A stretch of 30,237 nucleotides of DNA, from NCBI GenBank assembly GCA_018902755.1, contig JAHIQI010000009.1:1-30237 (forward strand), written 5' to 3'. The notes under the pieces were generated by a model that saw only the letters and a list, made by a program, of their open reading frames with translations, ran no database searches and was not told the DNA's origin. Below are positions 1 through 8,538 of the stretch, piece by piece. The stretch is from Pseudomonadota bacterium (lineage in GTDB: Bacteria; Desulfobacterota; Desulfarculia; Desulfarculales; Desulfarculaceae). Made by a program: the position numbers and the translations under genes. The number at the start of each line of letters is the position of its first letter. Within the stretch, counting starts at the first letter, position 1.

Positions 1-3
1 CCG

Positions 4-21
4 CCCCCCCCCCCCCCCCCC
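4..21. repeat. Poly-C homopolymer tract at the window edge
   Basis: Eighteen consecutive C (G on the other strand) lie at the extreme left end, followed by a CT-rich stretch up to about base 36. The tract is not in a gene. A long G homopolymer at a contig edge is more likely a sequencing or assembly artefact than a biological element. Confidence 0.6.
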
Positions 22-59
22 TCTCTACCCTCTCTAGAATCGCGGCTAGCGCACGGCGC

Positions 60-470
60 CTACTTGGGGTGGCACTCGTTGCACTTCTGGGGGCCCTTCT
101 TGGCCGCCTTGTGGCAATCCCGGCAGTTCTTGTGGAAGGCGTTGTACAGGCTGAGCACCTTGCCCTGGTTCTTCTTGGGGCTGGTGTGGCACGCCGAGCA
201 CTTCTGCACCTTGTCGCCGTCCTTGAAGACGTTCTTGCCGTCCTTGAACACGTGGTGGCACTCGGTACAGGCCAGCTTGTGATCCACGGAGTGCTTCAGG
301 TGGGTGAACTCCACCGCGCTTTTCTTGCTGTCCTTGAAAAGCGGATCCTTGATCTTGAAGCTGTCGGCTACCTTGCCGGACTTAGTGTCCTGGGCAATGG
401 CCGCCGTGCCCATGAGCGCCGCTACGGCAAAGGCCAACGCCACCAATACGGCGATGCTGCACTTCTTCAT
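60..470 (-). CDS. Periplasmic tetrahaem class III cytochrome c (cytochrome c3 family)
   Basis: This 136-residue precursor is an electron carrier, in sulfate reducers typically passing electrons between periplasmic hydrogenase or formate dehydrogenase and membrane complexes. Residues 1-26 form a Sec signal peptide (KK, hydrophobic core, cleavage after AIA). The mature part has four haem-binding motifs: C68-C71-H72, C91-C94-H95, C116-C119-H120 and C130-C133-H134. Four further histidines (H57, H60, H73, H113) fit as distal axial ligands, so bis-His tetrahaem binding is well supported. All four motifs are CXXCH, whereas classic c3 often has CX4CH at haems 2 and 4. The ATG at 470 is chosen because it starts the signal peptide and is preceded by a GGGAGG ribosome site. 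The open frame continues upstream to 590, but that part crosses the promoter. The gene appears monocistronic. Confidence 0.93.
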   Translation of the reverse strand: MKKCSIAVLVALAFAVAALMGTAAIAQDTKSGKVADSFKIKDPLFKDSKKSAVEFTHLKHSVDHKLACTECHHVFKDGKNVFKDGDKVQKCSACHTSPKKNQGKVLSLYNAFHKNCRDCHKAAKKGPQKCNECHPK

Positions 471-533
471 GTCCCTGTATCCTCCCCGATTGCTACGAGC
501 TTCGTAAAAAGCGAAAACCTTCACTAGTTGGGC

Positions 534-565
534 ATTATATAGGACAAGGGGCGGGGGGTTGTCAA
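534..565 (-). promoter_or_regulatory. Sigma-70-type promoter of the cytochrome c3 gene
   Basis: On the minus strand a perfect TTGACA (560-565) is followed by TATAAT (534-539) at 20 bases, or by the overlapping TATATA (536-541) at a more usual 18 bases. It lies about 65 bases upstream of the cytochrome start, leaving room for a leader with the ribosome site. No operator was recognised. Confidence 0.7.
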
Positions 566-622
566 GGGTTTTCCCCAGAAACCCGCACACCTAACCCCTT
601 GAAAAACCATACTGCCTGTGCG

Positions 623-1429
623 CTATTTCTCCGAGAGCGGGGCTTCCTGGGCCTTGGCCGCGGCCCACAGCTCCTCCCGCTTATCGGGGCTCATATCCTC
701 CAGGGCCACCCCCAGGCGGGCGGCCATGGCCTCCATGGCCTCAAAGCGCCGGGTGAAGCGCCGGTTGGCCTCCCTAAGGGCGGCCTCGGCCCCCAATCCC
801 CGGTGGCGGGCCCACTGGGCCCAGGAGAAAAGCACGTCCCCCAGCTCGGCCTGCTCGCTCTCCGGCCCCGCGGCGGCCAACTCGGCGGTCTCCTCGCCGA
901 TTTTGGCCCAGACCCCGGCCGCGTCGTCCCAGTCGAAGCCCACCTTGGCCGCCCGGGAGCCCAGGCGCTGGGCCCTGAGCAGGGCGGGCGCGCCCAGGGG
1001 CACGCTGTCCAAAAGGCCCTGGGGGTGGTCCCGGCGCTCTTGGCGCTTGATCTCGCTCCAGCGCTGTTTCACCTCGCCGGCGTCCTTGGCCTCGGCTTCA
1101 CCGAATACGTGGGGGTGGCGGCGCACCATCTTGGCCCGCACCTCCTCTATGACTTCGGTGAGGTCGAAGCCCCCGGCCTCGGCGAAGAGCTGAGCCTGGA
1201 ACACCACCTGAAAAAGCAGGTCGCCCAACTCGCCGCGCACCTCCTCGGTGCTGCCGGACTCGATGGCCTCGGTGGCCTCGTAGGCTTCTTCCAATAGATA
1301 GGCCGCCGCGCTGACCGGGGTCTGCTCCCGGTCCCAGGGGCAGCCGTCCGGGGCGCGCAAACGCGCCGCCAACTCGGCCAGGGCTTCCAGGGCGTGGCCG
1401 AGTCCGTCTCCGCCGGGTTTATCCGTCAT
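623..1429 (-). CDS. mazG: Nucleoside triphosphate pyrophosphohydrolase MazG
   Basis: This 268-residue cytosolic enzyme hydrolyses (d)NTPs to NMP and pyrophosphate, cleaning non-canonical nucleotides from the pool. The length is close to that of the two-domain E. coli MazG. The N-terminal MazG domain shows GCPWDREQT, then LLEEAYEATEAIE and ELGDLLFQVVFQAQL, the family's metal-binding Glu/Asp set. The second domain repeats the pattern in EETAEL and ELGDVLFSWAQWARHRG. The ATG at 1429 is chosen because the domain starts soon after it; the longer open frame reaches back into cvpA. Its start is two bases from the cvpA stop, so the two genes form an operon. Confidence 0.93.
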   Translation of the reverse strand: MTDKPGGDGLGHALEALAELAARLRAPDGCPWDREQTPVSAAAYLLEEAYEATEAIESGSTEEVRGELGDLLFQVVFQAQLFAEAGGFDLTEVIEEVRAKMVRRHPHVFGEAEAKDAGEVKQRWSEIKRQERRDHPQGLLDSVPLGAPALLRAQRLGSRAAKVGFDWDDAAGVWAKIGEETAELAAAGPESEQAELGDVLFSWAQWARHRGLGAEAALREANRRFTRRFEAMEAMAARLGVALEDMSPDKREELWAAAKAQEAPLSEK

Positions 1430-1431
1430 GG

Positions 1432-1977
1432 TTATTTTTTCTGCTTGGGGTCCGGCTTGACCAGCCCGGCCCTCTCCTGGAGGTTGCCCAGGAAGTTGTC
1501 GGGGATCATGTCCTTGATGAAGTTGCCCGCGCGCACCACGTAGGGGGCCACCATGGATTGGCGCAGGGGGTCCATGGTGCCGAAGGGATTGACCAACAAC
1601 AGCAGGTTGATGAGCAGGTAGCAGATCAAGAGGCCCTTGACCAGGCCCACCCCCGCGCCCAAGAGGCGGTCCAGGCCCGAGAGGGGGCCCGCCAGGATGA
1701 GCCGCTGCAACATGCCGCCTATATAGAGGAAGATGGCGAAGACCACCAGCAGGATGACCGCGAAGGCCACCGCGGGCCACCAGGAGGCCTGCACCCCGCT
1801 GAGGCGCTCCAGAATGCTCCCCAGATCCTGGTAGAACATCACGCTGGCCACTATGGCGGCCACCGCCCCCACCAGGCCTATGACCTCGCGCACGAAACCG
1901 CGCATCAGGGCCTTCACCAAGAAGAAGACCATGATGATCAAAAGCCCCAGGTCCAATAAGTTAGGCATCTGTTGCAT
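1432..1977 (-). CDS. cvpA: CvpA family inner-membrane protein
   Basis: A 181-residue protein with about four hydrophobic segments (residues ~8-25, 30-50, 65-90 and 105-130) and a basic tail ending in KQKK. The opening 'LDLGLLIIMVFFLVKALMRG' followed by FVREVIGLVG is the CvpA signature. CvpA proteins have been linked to colicin V production and envelope stress, but the molecular role is unclear. The ATG at 1977 has an AGGTG ribosome site eight bases upstream; an alternative start at 1968 lacks one. It is the first gene of a cvpA-mazG operon. Confidence 0.85.
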   Translation of the reverse strand: MQQMPNLLDLGLLIIMVFFLVKALMRGFVREVIGLVGAVAAIVASVMFYQDLGSILERLSGVQASWWPAVAFAVILLVVFAIFLYIGGMLQRLILAGPLSGLDRLLGAGVGLVKGLLICYLLINLLLLVNPFGTMDPLRQSMVAPYVVRAGNFIKDMIPDNFLGNLQERAGLVKPDPKQKK

Positions 1978-2150
1978 AGTGCCAACACCTGTAGCACGGC
2001 GGCTGCTAAAAAGTCAAGAAGTTAGCTGTGGTTTTTAATTTGATAGGTAAGTGATAACAATAGTTTGTGTGGGTAGCTCTTTCGCGGTCCCCGCCGGGGG
2101 CTTGTTGCTAGGGCGGGTGGGCGCGTGGTAAAGATTGGGCAGGAGAAACC
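1978..2150. promoter_or_regulatory. Divergent intergenic region between cvpA and yjbQ
   Basis: This 173-base spacer separates divergent genes and holds the only AT-rich patch nearby (about 2030-2075), where promoters for both directions are expected. A minus-strand TTGACT (2012-2017) lies 18 bases from TACAGG, but the implied start would fall within a few bases of the cvpA ATG and cut off its ribosome site, so the true cvpA promoter is probably further upstream. No operator was recognised. Confidence 0.4.
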
Positions 2151-2570
2151 ATGACGGTTTATCGCCAAATCCTGGAGCTGGACGGCACGGCGGGCACCGA
2201 CATCCACGAGGTCACCAGCCAGGTGGCGGCGGTGGCGGCGGACAGCGGCCTGAGCCGGGGCAGCGTGCTGGTGTTCACCCCCGGCTCCACCGCGGCGGTG
2301 ACCACCATCGAGTACGAGCCCGGCGCGTTGAGCGACCTCAGGCGCCTGCTGGAAGATCTGGCCCCCACGGATGGCGAGTACGCCCACAACCTGCGCTGGG
2401 GCGACGGGAACGGCTACAGCCACCTGCGCTCGGCCCTGTTGGGGCCCTCGCTCACCGTGCCCCTGGAGGCGGGCCGCCTCATGCTGGGCGCCTGGCAACA
2501 GATCGTGGTGCTGGATTTCGACAACCGGCCCCGCCGCCGCAAGGTGGTGGTGACCGTGCAGGGCGGGTAG
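2151..2570 (+). CDS. YjbQ/UPF0047 family protein (secondary thiamine-phosphate synthase-like)
   Basis: A 139-residue single-domain protein of the YjbQ family. The conserved C-terminal pattern is present: a GNGYSHLRSALLGPSLTVPL segment, then GAWQQIVVLDFD and RRRKVVVTV, where the family has GHxHL..LLGPS..P and GTWQQI. Members can show weak thiamine-phosphate synthase activity, but the cellular role is not established. In the usual GHAHL-like stretch this protein has GYSHL, so one histidine is replaced by tyrosine. The ATG has an AGGAG ribosome site (2141-2145). It probably heads the phoH operon: phoH begins seven bases after its stop. Confidence 0.88.
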   Translation: MTVYRQILELDGTAGTDIHEVTSQVAAVAADSGLSRGSVLVFTPGSTAAVTTIEYEPGALSDLRRLLEDLAPTDGEYAHNLRWGDGNGYSHLRSALLGPSLTVPLEAGRLMLGAWQQIVVLDFDNRPRRRKVVVTVQGG

Positions 2571-2576
2571 GGGAAT

Positions 2577-3541
<965 letters not shown>

Positions 3542-3545
<4 letters not shown>

Positions 3546-3979
3546 ACGTGCTTCTGGACAATTCCTGGGAAGGCGGCGAGCTGCCCGCCGGGCTGGTGGA
3601 GCGGGTGGAGCGGGTCTTGGCCCTGGCCGGGCAGCCGCCCGAGGCCGAGCTGTCGCTGGTGATCTGCGGCGACGAGGAGATCGCGGCCATCAACCAACAG
3701 TGGCTGAACCGCGATGGCCCCACCAACGTCATCTCCTTCGCCCAGAACGAGGGCGACGGCCCGGCGCTCAACCCCGAGATCCTGGGCGACGTGGTGGTCA
3801 GCGCCGACACCGCCCGGCGCGAGGCCGCAGAACACGGCCTGGCTCCGGACGAGCACTTGATCCGCCTGATAATTCACGGCATATTGCATATATTGGGATA
3901 CGAGCACGAGCAGGGCGGCGAGACCGCCCGGCTGATGGAAGAAAAGACCGAGGAGCTGCTCACGGCCAGCGCCGCGTAG
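3542..3979 (+). CDS. ybeY: Endoribonuclease YbeY (rRNA maturation factor)
   Basis: A 145-residue zinc-dependent single-strand endoribonuclease acting in 16S rRNA 3'-end processing and 70S ribosome quality control. The metal-binding motif HGILHILGYEH places the three ligands at H112, H116 and H122. The upstream TNVISFA and LGDVVVSADTA segments are also typical. Its ATG overlaps the phoH stop by four bases, implying translational coupling. Length is normal for the family. Confidence 0.96.
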
Positions 3980-4031
3980 GCGTTCGGCGCGGCGGCGTGT
4001 TCGCGGCCGTTCTGTAGGAAGGAGGGGTCTT

Positions 4032-4790
4032 ATGGCCCGTCTAAGTGTCAATGTCGATCACGTGGCCACCCTGCGCCAGGCTCGGGGCATAGACGAGCCC
4101 GACCCGGTGTGGGCGGCGGTGCTGGCCGAAAAGGCCGGGGCCGACGGCATCATCGTGCACCTCAGGGAAGACCGCCGCCACATCCAGGACCGCGACCTGT
4201 GGGTGATGCGCCAGGTGGTCAAGGGCCAGCTCAACATGGAGATGGCCGCCACCGAGGAAATGATCGGCATCGCCGGTCAGGTGCGCCCGGACATCTGCAC
4301 CCTGGTGCCCGAGAAGCGCCAGGAGCTGACCACCGAGGGCGGCCTGGACGTGGCGGGCCACATGGACAAGATGCGCGCCGCGGTGGGTTCCCTGCGCGAG
4401 GCGGGCATCGCGGTGAGCCTGTTCATCGACCCCGCCAGCGAGCAGATCAAGGCGGCCCACCAGTGCGAGGCCCAGGTGGTGGAGCTGCACACCGGGGCCT
4501 ATTGCAACGCCCCGGACGAGCCCACCCGCCAAAAGCTGCTGGGAGCCCTGGAAGACTCGGCCCGCCTGGCCGCCCGCCTGGGGCTCAAGGTGGCCGCCGG
4601 GCACGGCCTGAATCTGCGCAACATCCATCCCCTGCTGGCCTTCCCGGACATCGAGGAATACTCCATCGGCCACTCCATCATCGCCCGGGCGGTGTTCGTG
4701 GGCCTGGAGGCTGCGGTGGGCGAGATGCTGGCCCTGGCCCGCGGCGCGGCCACCCGCAGCGCCGCCGAGCCGCCCCAGCGGCGGCTCTAG
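4032..4790 (+). CDS. pdxJ: Pyridoxine 5'-phosphate synthase
   Basis: A 252-residue TIM-barrel enzyme that condenses 1-deoxy-D-xylulose 5-phosphate with 3-amino-2-oxopropyl phosphate to form pyridoxine 5'-phosphate, the last ring-forming step of DXP-dependent vitamin B6 synthesis. Diagnostic stretches are LSVNVDHVATLRQARG at the N-terminus, GADGIIVHLREDRRHIQDRD, TLVPEKRQE, ELHTGAYCNA and AGHGLNLRN. A GGAAGGAGG ribosome site precedes the ATG. The C-terminus runs about 10 residues past the conserved part (SAAEPPQRRL), and that tail encodes a hairpin. Confidence 0.97.
   Translation: MARLSVNVDHVATLRQARGIDEPDPVWAAVLAEKAGADGIIVHLREDRRHIQDRDLWVMRQVVKGQLNMEMAATEEMIGIAGQVRPDICTLVPEKRQELTTEGGLDVAGHMDKMRAAVGSLREAGIAVSLFIDPASEQIKAAHQCEAQVVELHTGAYCNAPDEPTRQKLLGALEDSARLAARLGLKVAAGHGLNLRNIHPLLAFPDIEEYSIGHSIIARAVFVGLEAAVGEMLALARGAATRSAAEPPQRRL
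4767..4787 (+). other. GC-rich hairpin at the 3' end of pdxJ
   Basis: A perfect 8-bp stem, GAGCCGCC (4767-4774) with GGCGGCTC (4780-4787), closes a five-base loop. It ends three bases before the last base of the pdxJ stop codon and 24 bases before the acpS start. No T-run follows, so it is not a classic terminator. It could stabilise the mRNA or cause pausing between the two genes. Confidence 0.45.
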
Positions 4791-4811
4791 CCGGGCCGCG
4801 AGGGCTTAAAC

Positions 4812-5189
4812 ATGATCGTGGGCATAGGCCTGGACCTGGCGGAGGTGGCTCGCATCGAGTTGGCCCTGGAGCGCTTCGGCGAGCGCTTCCTGAACCGCTG
4901 CTTCACCCCCGGCGAACAGGCGATCTGCCTGCCCCGGCCCCGCCCCGCCTCGGCCCTGGCCATGCGCTTCGCGGCCAAGGAGGCCTTTTCCAAGGCCGCC
5001 GGTCTGGGCATGCGCGGCCTGGGCTGGCGGGAGATCGAGGTCGTCCACGACCCCAGGGGCAAGCCCTCCCTGGCCTTGCACGGCCGGGCTTTGGCCTGGA
5101 TGGAGGCCAACGGGGTGCAGGCCTCCCATATCAGCCTCACCGACGAGGGCGACTTCGCCGCGGCGGTGGTGGTTTTGGAGAAATCATGA
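4812..5189 (+). CDS. acpS: Holo-[acyl-carrier-protein] synthase
   Basis: A 125-residue trimeric phosphopantetheinyl transferase that moves 4'-phosphopantetheine from CoA to a serine of apo-ACP, activating fatty acid synthesis. The magnesium ligands are visible as D8 in GIGLDLAEVARIE and E57 in RFAAKEAFSKA. The C-terminal ISLTDEGDFAAAVVVLE strand matches the usual HD/SLSH...A.A.V region. The stop overlaps the nnr start (ATGA). pdxJ-acpS adjacency is common in proteobacteria. Confidence 0.95.
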   Translation: MIVGIGLDLAEVARIELALERFGERFLNRCFTPGEQAICLPRPRPASALAMRFAAKEAFSKAAGLGMRGLGWREIEVVHDPRGKPSLALHGRALAWMEANGVQASHISLTDEGDFAAAVVVLEKS

Positions 5190-6769
5190 TTTTGGTGACA
5201 GCCGAGCAGATGCGCGCCTGCGACCAGCGGACCATCAATGAGATCGGCCTGCCGGGCATGGTGCTCATGGAAAACGCGGCCCAGGGCGCGGTGCGGGTGC
5301 TCCTGGACCAGGTGGGCTCCCTGGAGGGGGCGCGGGTGGCGGTCTTGGCCGGGCGGGGCAACAACGGCGGCGACGGCCTGGCCATGGCCCGCATCCTGGC
5401 CAGCCAGGGGGCCCTGTGCGAGGTCTACCTGCTGGCCGAGAAATCCCAGCTCACCGGCGACGCGGCCATGAACCTCAAGGTGGCCCTGGCCTGCGGGGTG
5501 CGGGTGATCGAGGCCCCGGACGAGGAAAGCCTGGAGGCCCTTAGCGGGGAGATCGCCCGCCACGAGCTGTTCGTCGACGCCCTGCTGGGCACCGGCCTTA
5601 GCAAGGAGCTGAGCGGGCGCTTTCGCATGGCCGTGGATCTGCTCAACCAGCTGGAGGCCCCGGTGATGTCCGTGGACATCCCCAGCGGCCTGTGCGCCGA
5701 CACCGGCGCGGTGCTGGGCGCGGCGGTGATGGCCGACTTCACCGCCACCTTCGGTTTGGCCAAGCAGGGCCTGCTGCTGGACGGGGACCAATACTGCGGC
5801 GAGCTTTTCCTGGTGGACATCTCCATACCCCCGGCGGTGGAAATGGACCTGGAGGTGGAGTGCCACCTGCTGGAGGCCGATCTGGTCGCCGCGCTCTTGA
5901 ACCCCCGCCCGGCGGGCGCCCACAAGGGCAGCTTCGGCCACCTCCTGGTGGTGGGCGGCAGCCCGGGCAAGAGCGGGGCCCCCTGCCTGGCGGCCATGGG
6001 CGGCCTCAGGGCCGGGGCCGGGCTGGTCACCGCCTGCTTGCCCGCGGGCCTGGGCCTGGCGGCCGAGATCAAGCTCACCGCCGCCATGAGCCAGCCCCTG
6101 GCCGAGAGCGCCCACGGCGGCCTGGCCCTGGAGGCCCTGCCCACGGTGCTGGAGCTGATGCAGACCCGCCAGGCTCTGGTGTTGGGGCCCGGCCTGGGCC
6201 GGGAAGATGCCTCCCTGGAGCTGGCCCGCAGGCTGTGGGCCGATTGCTCCGGCTCTTTGGTGATGGACGCCGACGGCCTGTTCGCCCTGGCCCAGGGCTG
6301 GGGCGAGGCCAAGAGCGGCGCGGCCCAGACGGTGATAACCCCCCATCCCGGCGAGGCGGCCCGTCTGCTGGGCATAACCAGCGCCCAGGTGCAGGCCGAC
6401 CGCCTGAAGGCGGCCCGCGAACTGGCAACCCAGGGCGGGGTGGTGGCGGTGTTAAAGGGGGCGCGCACGGTTATCGCCGAGCCTGGCGGCGCGGCCTGGA
6501 TCAACCCCACCGGCGGGCCTCTGCTGGCCTCCGGGGGCAGCGGCGACGTCTTGGCCGGGGTCATCGGGGGGCTCATGGCCCAGGGCCTGGGCAGCCTGGA
6601 AGCGGCCTTGGTGGGGGCCTTCGCCCACGGCCTGGCCGCCGATCTGGCCGCCCAGGAATACGGCCAGAGGGGCCTGGCCGCCGAGGAGCTGGCCGACTGG
6701 CTGCCCCAGGCTTTCGCGGCCCTGGAGGGCGGCGAAGAGGAGTCCCTGGAAGAGGGGGCCCCTTGCTAG
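5186..6769 (+). CDS. nnr: Bifunctional NAD(P)H-hydrate epimerase / ADP-dependent NAD(P)H-hydrate dehydratase
   Basis: A 527-residue fused repair enzyme. The N-terminal YjeF-type domain (about 1-215) epimerises R-NAD(P)HX to the S form and shows GRGNNGGDG (56-64). The C-terminal ribokinase-like domain (about 235-515) dehydrates S-NAD(P)HX with ADP; it shows AHKGSFGHLLVVGGSPGKSG, ITPHPGEAARLL and the nucleotide-binding GGSGDVLAG near residue 455. The ATG at 5186 overlaps the acpS stop and starts the conserved MILVTAEQMRACD. The open frame extends far upstream, but that part is in the shadow of pdxJ and acpS. Confidence 0.96.
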   Translation: MILVTAEQMRACDQRTINEIGLPGMVLMENAAQGAVRVLLDQVGSLEGARVAVLAGRGNNGGDGLAMARILASQGALCEVYLLAEKSQLTGDAAMNLKVALACGVRVIEAPDEESLEALSGEIARHELFVDALLGTGLSKELSGRFRMAVDLLNQLEAPVMSVDIPSGLCADTGAVLGAAVMADFTATFGLAKQGLLLDGDQYCGELFLVDISIPPAVEMDLEVECHLLEADLVAALLNPRPAGAHKGSFGHLLVVGGSPGKSGAPCLAAMGGLRAGAGLVTACLPAGLGLAAEIKLTAAMSQPLAESAHGGLALEALPTVLELMQTRQALVLGPGLGREDASLELARRLWADCSGSLVMDADGLFALAQGWGEAKSGAAQTVITPHPGEAARLLGITSAQVQADRLKAARELATQGGVVAVLKGARTVIAEPGGAAWINPTGGPLLASGGSGDVLAGVIGGLMAQGLGSLEAALVGAFAHGLAADLAAQEYGQRGLAAEELADWLPQAFAALEGGEEESLEEGAPC

Positions 6770-6803
6770 GTGGCCGAGCCCATGGTAAATCGGAATTAAT
6801 AGC

Positions 6804-7286
6804 ATGAGTTCGGAGCGCGCCCGCCTTACGCGGCATTTACAGGGCGAAGAAGCCACCCTGGCCCTGGGAGCCGCCTTGGGGCGTCTGCTCGCTCCCGGCG
6901 CGGTGGTTCTGCTCACCGGCCGCCTGGGAGCGGGCAAAACGGTTTTGGCCCGGGGCCTGGCCTCGGGTTTGGGGGTGAGCGGGGACTACGCCATAGTCTC
7001 GCCCACCTTCACTTTACTGAACCAATATCCGGGCCGGATCGAGTTTTTCCACGCCGACCTCTACCGCCTGGGCGGCGGCGAGGCGGCGGAGTTGGGGCTT
7101 TTGGAAGAGGCCGCGGCCGGAGTGCTGGCCGTGGAATGGGCCGAGCGGGCCCCGGAGTTGTGGCCCCCCCACGCGGTTGGCGTGGAGCTGGTGGACCAGG
7201 GACGGGGAGCCCGGCTGGCGCAAATAACCGGACCGCGGGAAATAATCGGCAACCTGGAGCAAGCCCTAGGGCGCGAGGAAATTTAA
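6804..7286 (+). CDS. tsaE: tRNA t6A37 threonylcarbamoyladenosine biosynthesis ATPase TsaE
   Basis: A 160-residue P-loop ATPase that resets the TsaB-TsaD complex during synthesis of t6A at position 37 of ANN-decoding tRNAs. Walker A is GRLGAGKT (39-46), followed by the family's SPTFTLLNQY and FFHADLYRL; the VEWAERAPE segment is the usual VEWP/WAE motif. The ribosome site is weak (CGGAA about eight bases upstream). Its partner tsaD is 4.2 kb downstream; tsaB is not in the window. Confidence 0.95.
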   Translation: MSSERARLTRHLQGEEATLALGAALGRLLAPGAVVLLTGRLGAGKTVLARGLASGLGVSGDYAIVSPTFTLLNQYPGRIEFFHADLYRLGGGEAAELGLLEEAAAGVLAVEWAERAPELWPPHAVGVELVDQGRGARLAQITGPREIIGNLEQALGREEI

Positions 7287-7287
7287 G

Positions 7288-8535
7288 ATGGCCCTCATTG
7301 TGCAAAAATACGGCGGCACCTCGGTGGGCACCATTGAGCGCATCAAGAACGTGGCGGCCAAGGTGAAAGCCAGGGCCGAGGCGGGCAACCAGATGGTGGT
7401 GGTGCTCTCGGCCATGGCCGGAGTCACCGACAGCCTCATCAAGCTGGCCAAGGAAATGAGCCCGGACCCGGCGGTGCGCGAGCTGGACGTCTTGATGGCC
7501 ACCGGCGAGCAACAGTCCGTGGCCCTGTTTTGCATGGCCGCCTCGGACATGGACCTGCCCGCCGCCTCCCTGCTGGGCTTCCAGGCGGCCATCCTGACCG
7601 ACCGCATGTTCGGCAAGGCCCGCATCACCGACGTGGAGACCGGGCGCGTCCAGGAGCTGCTGGGCGAGGGCAAGGTGGTGGTGGTGGCCGGCTTCCAGGG
7701 CCTGGACTGGGACAGCGGCGACGTGACCACCCTGGGCCGGGGCGGCTCGGACACCTCGGCCGTGGCCCTGGCCGCCGCGCTCAAGGCCGACGTCTGCGAG
7801 ATCTACACCGACGTTGAGGGGGTGTACACCACCGACCCCAACGTGGTGCCCAGCGCCCGCAAGCTGGACGTCATTTCCTATGAAGAAATGCTGGAAATGG
7901 CCTCGTTGGGGGCCAAGGTCCTGGACATCCGCTCCGTGGAGTTCGCGGCCAAATTCGGCGTAAAAATTCACGTTCGTTCCACCTTTACCGACCGGGAGGG
8001 CACCATGGTGGTTCCCGAGGACCAGATCACCGAAAGGCTCATTATCTCTGGCGTGGCCTACAACAAGAACGAGGCCAAACTCACCGTGAAGGACGTCCCC
8101 GACCATCCGGGCATCGCCAGCCAGATATTCACCCCCATCAGCCAGGCGGGCATCGTGGTGGACGTGATTATTCAGAACACCAGCGATGAGGGCAAGACTG
8201 ACCTTACCTTCACCGTGCCCAAGACCGACTATGAAAAGGCCAAGGCCATCCTGGCCAAGACTGCCGAAGAGATAAAGGCGGGCGCGGTGAGCGGCAATCC
8301 CGACATCGCCAAGGTGAGCATCATCGGCATCGGCATGCGCAACCATGCCGGCGTGGCCACCAAGATGTTCAGCGTCCTGGCCAAAGAAGGCATCAACATC
8401 ATCACCATCAACACCAGTGAAATAAAGATCTCCTGCGTCATCGAGGAGAAATACACTGAGTTGGCGGTGCGCGCCCTGCACGACGCCTTCGGCCTGGCCG
8501 AAGGGTCGACGCCGGTATCCGAGGACCTGGTATAA
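7288..8535 (+). CDS. lysC: Aspartate kinase
   Basis: A 415-residue enzyme phosphorylating aspartate, the first step to lysine, threonine, methionine and isoleucine. The kinase domain (about 1-245) starts with VQKYGGTSVGT and contains ATGEQQSVALF, GRGGSDTSAVALAAAL and YTDVEGVYTTDP. Two ACT regulatory domains follow (about 260-410) with VKDVPDHPGIASQIF and IGIGMRNHAGVATKMF, as in the monofunctional feedback-regulated type. It begins one base after the tsaE stop and cimA begins three bases after its own stop, so this is one transcription unit. Confidence 0.96.
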   Translation: MALIVQKYGGTSVGTIERIKNVAAKVKARAEAGNQMVVVLSAMAGVTDSLIKLAKEMSPDPAVRELDVLMATGEQQSVALFCMAASDMDLPAASLLGFQAAILTDRMFGKARITDVETGRVQELLGEGKVVVVAGFQGLDWDSGDVTTLGRGGSDTSAVALAAALKADVCEIYTDVEGVYTTDPNVVPSARKLDVISYEEMLEMASLGAKVLDIRSVEFAAKFGVKIHVRSTFTDREGTMVVPEDQITERLIISGVAYNKNEAKLTVKDVPDHPGIASQIFTPISQAGIVVDVIIQNTSDEGKTDLTFTVPKTDYEKAKAILAKTAEEIKAGAVSGNPDIAKVSIIGIGMRNHAGVATKMFSVLAKEGINIITINTSEIKISCVIEEKYTELAVRALHDAFGLAEGSTPVSEDLV

Positions 8536-8538
8536 GCT

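Noticed and set aside
4109..5185. Upstream extension of the nnr frame over pdxJ and acpS
   Set aside because: Glycine/arginine/proline-rich out-of-frame text. The conserved N-terminus starts at 5186 with an ATGA overlap.
7009..8481. A 490-codon minus-strand open frame opposite lysC
   Set aside because: Same shadow effect, with a proline/arginine-rich tail and no recognisable fold.
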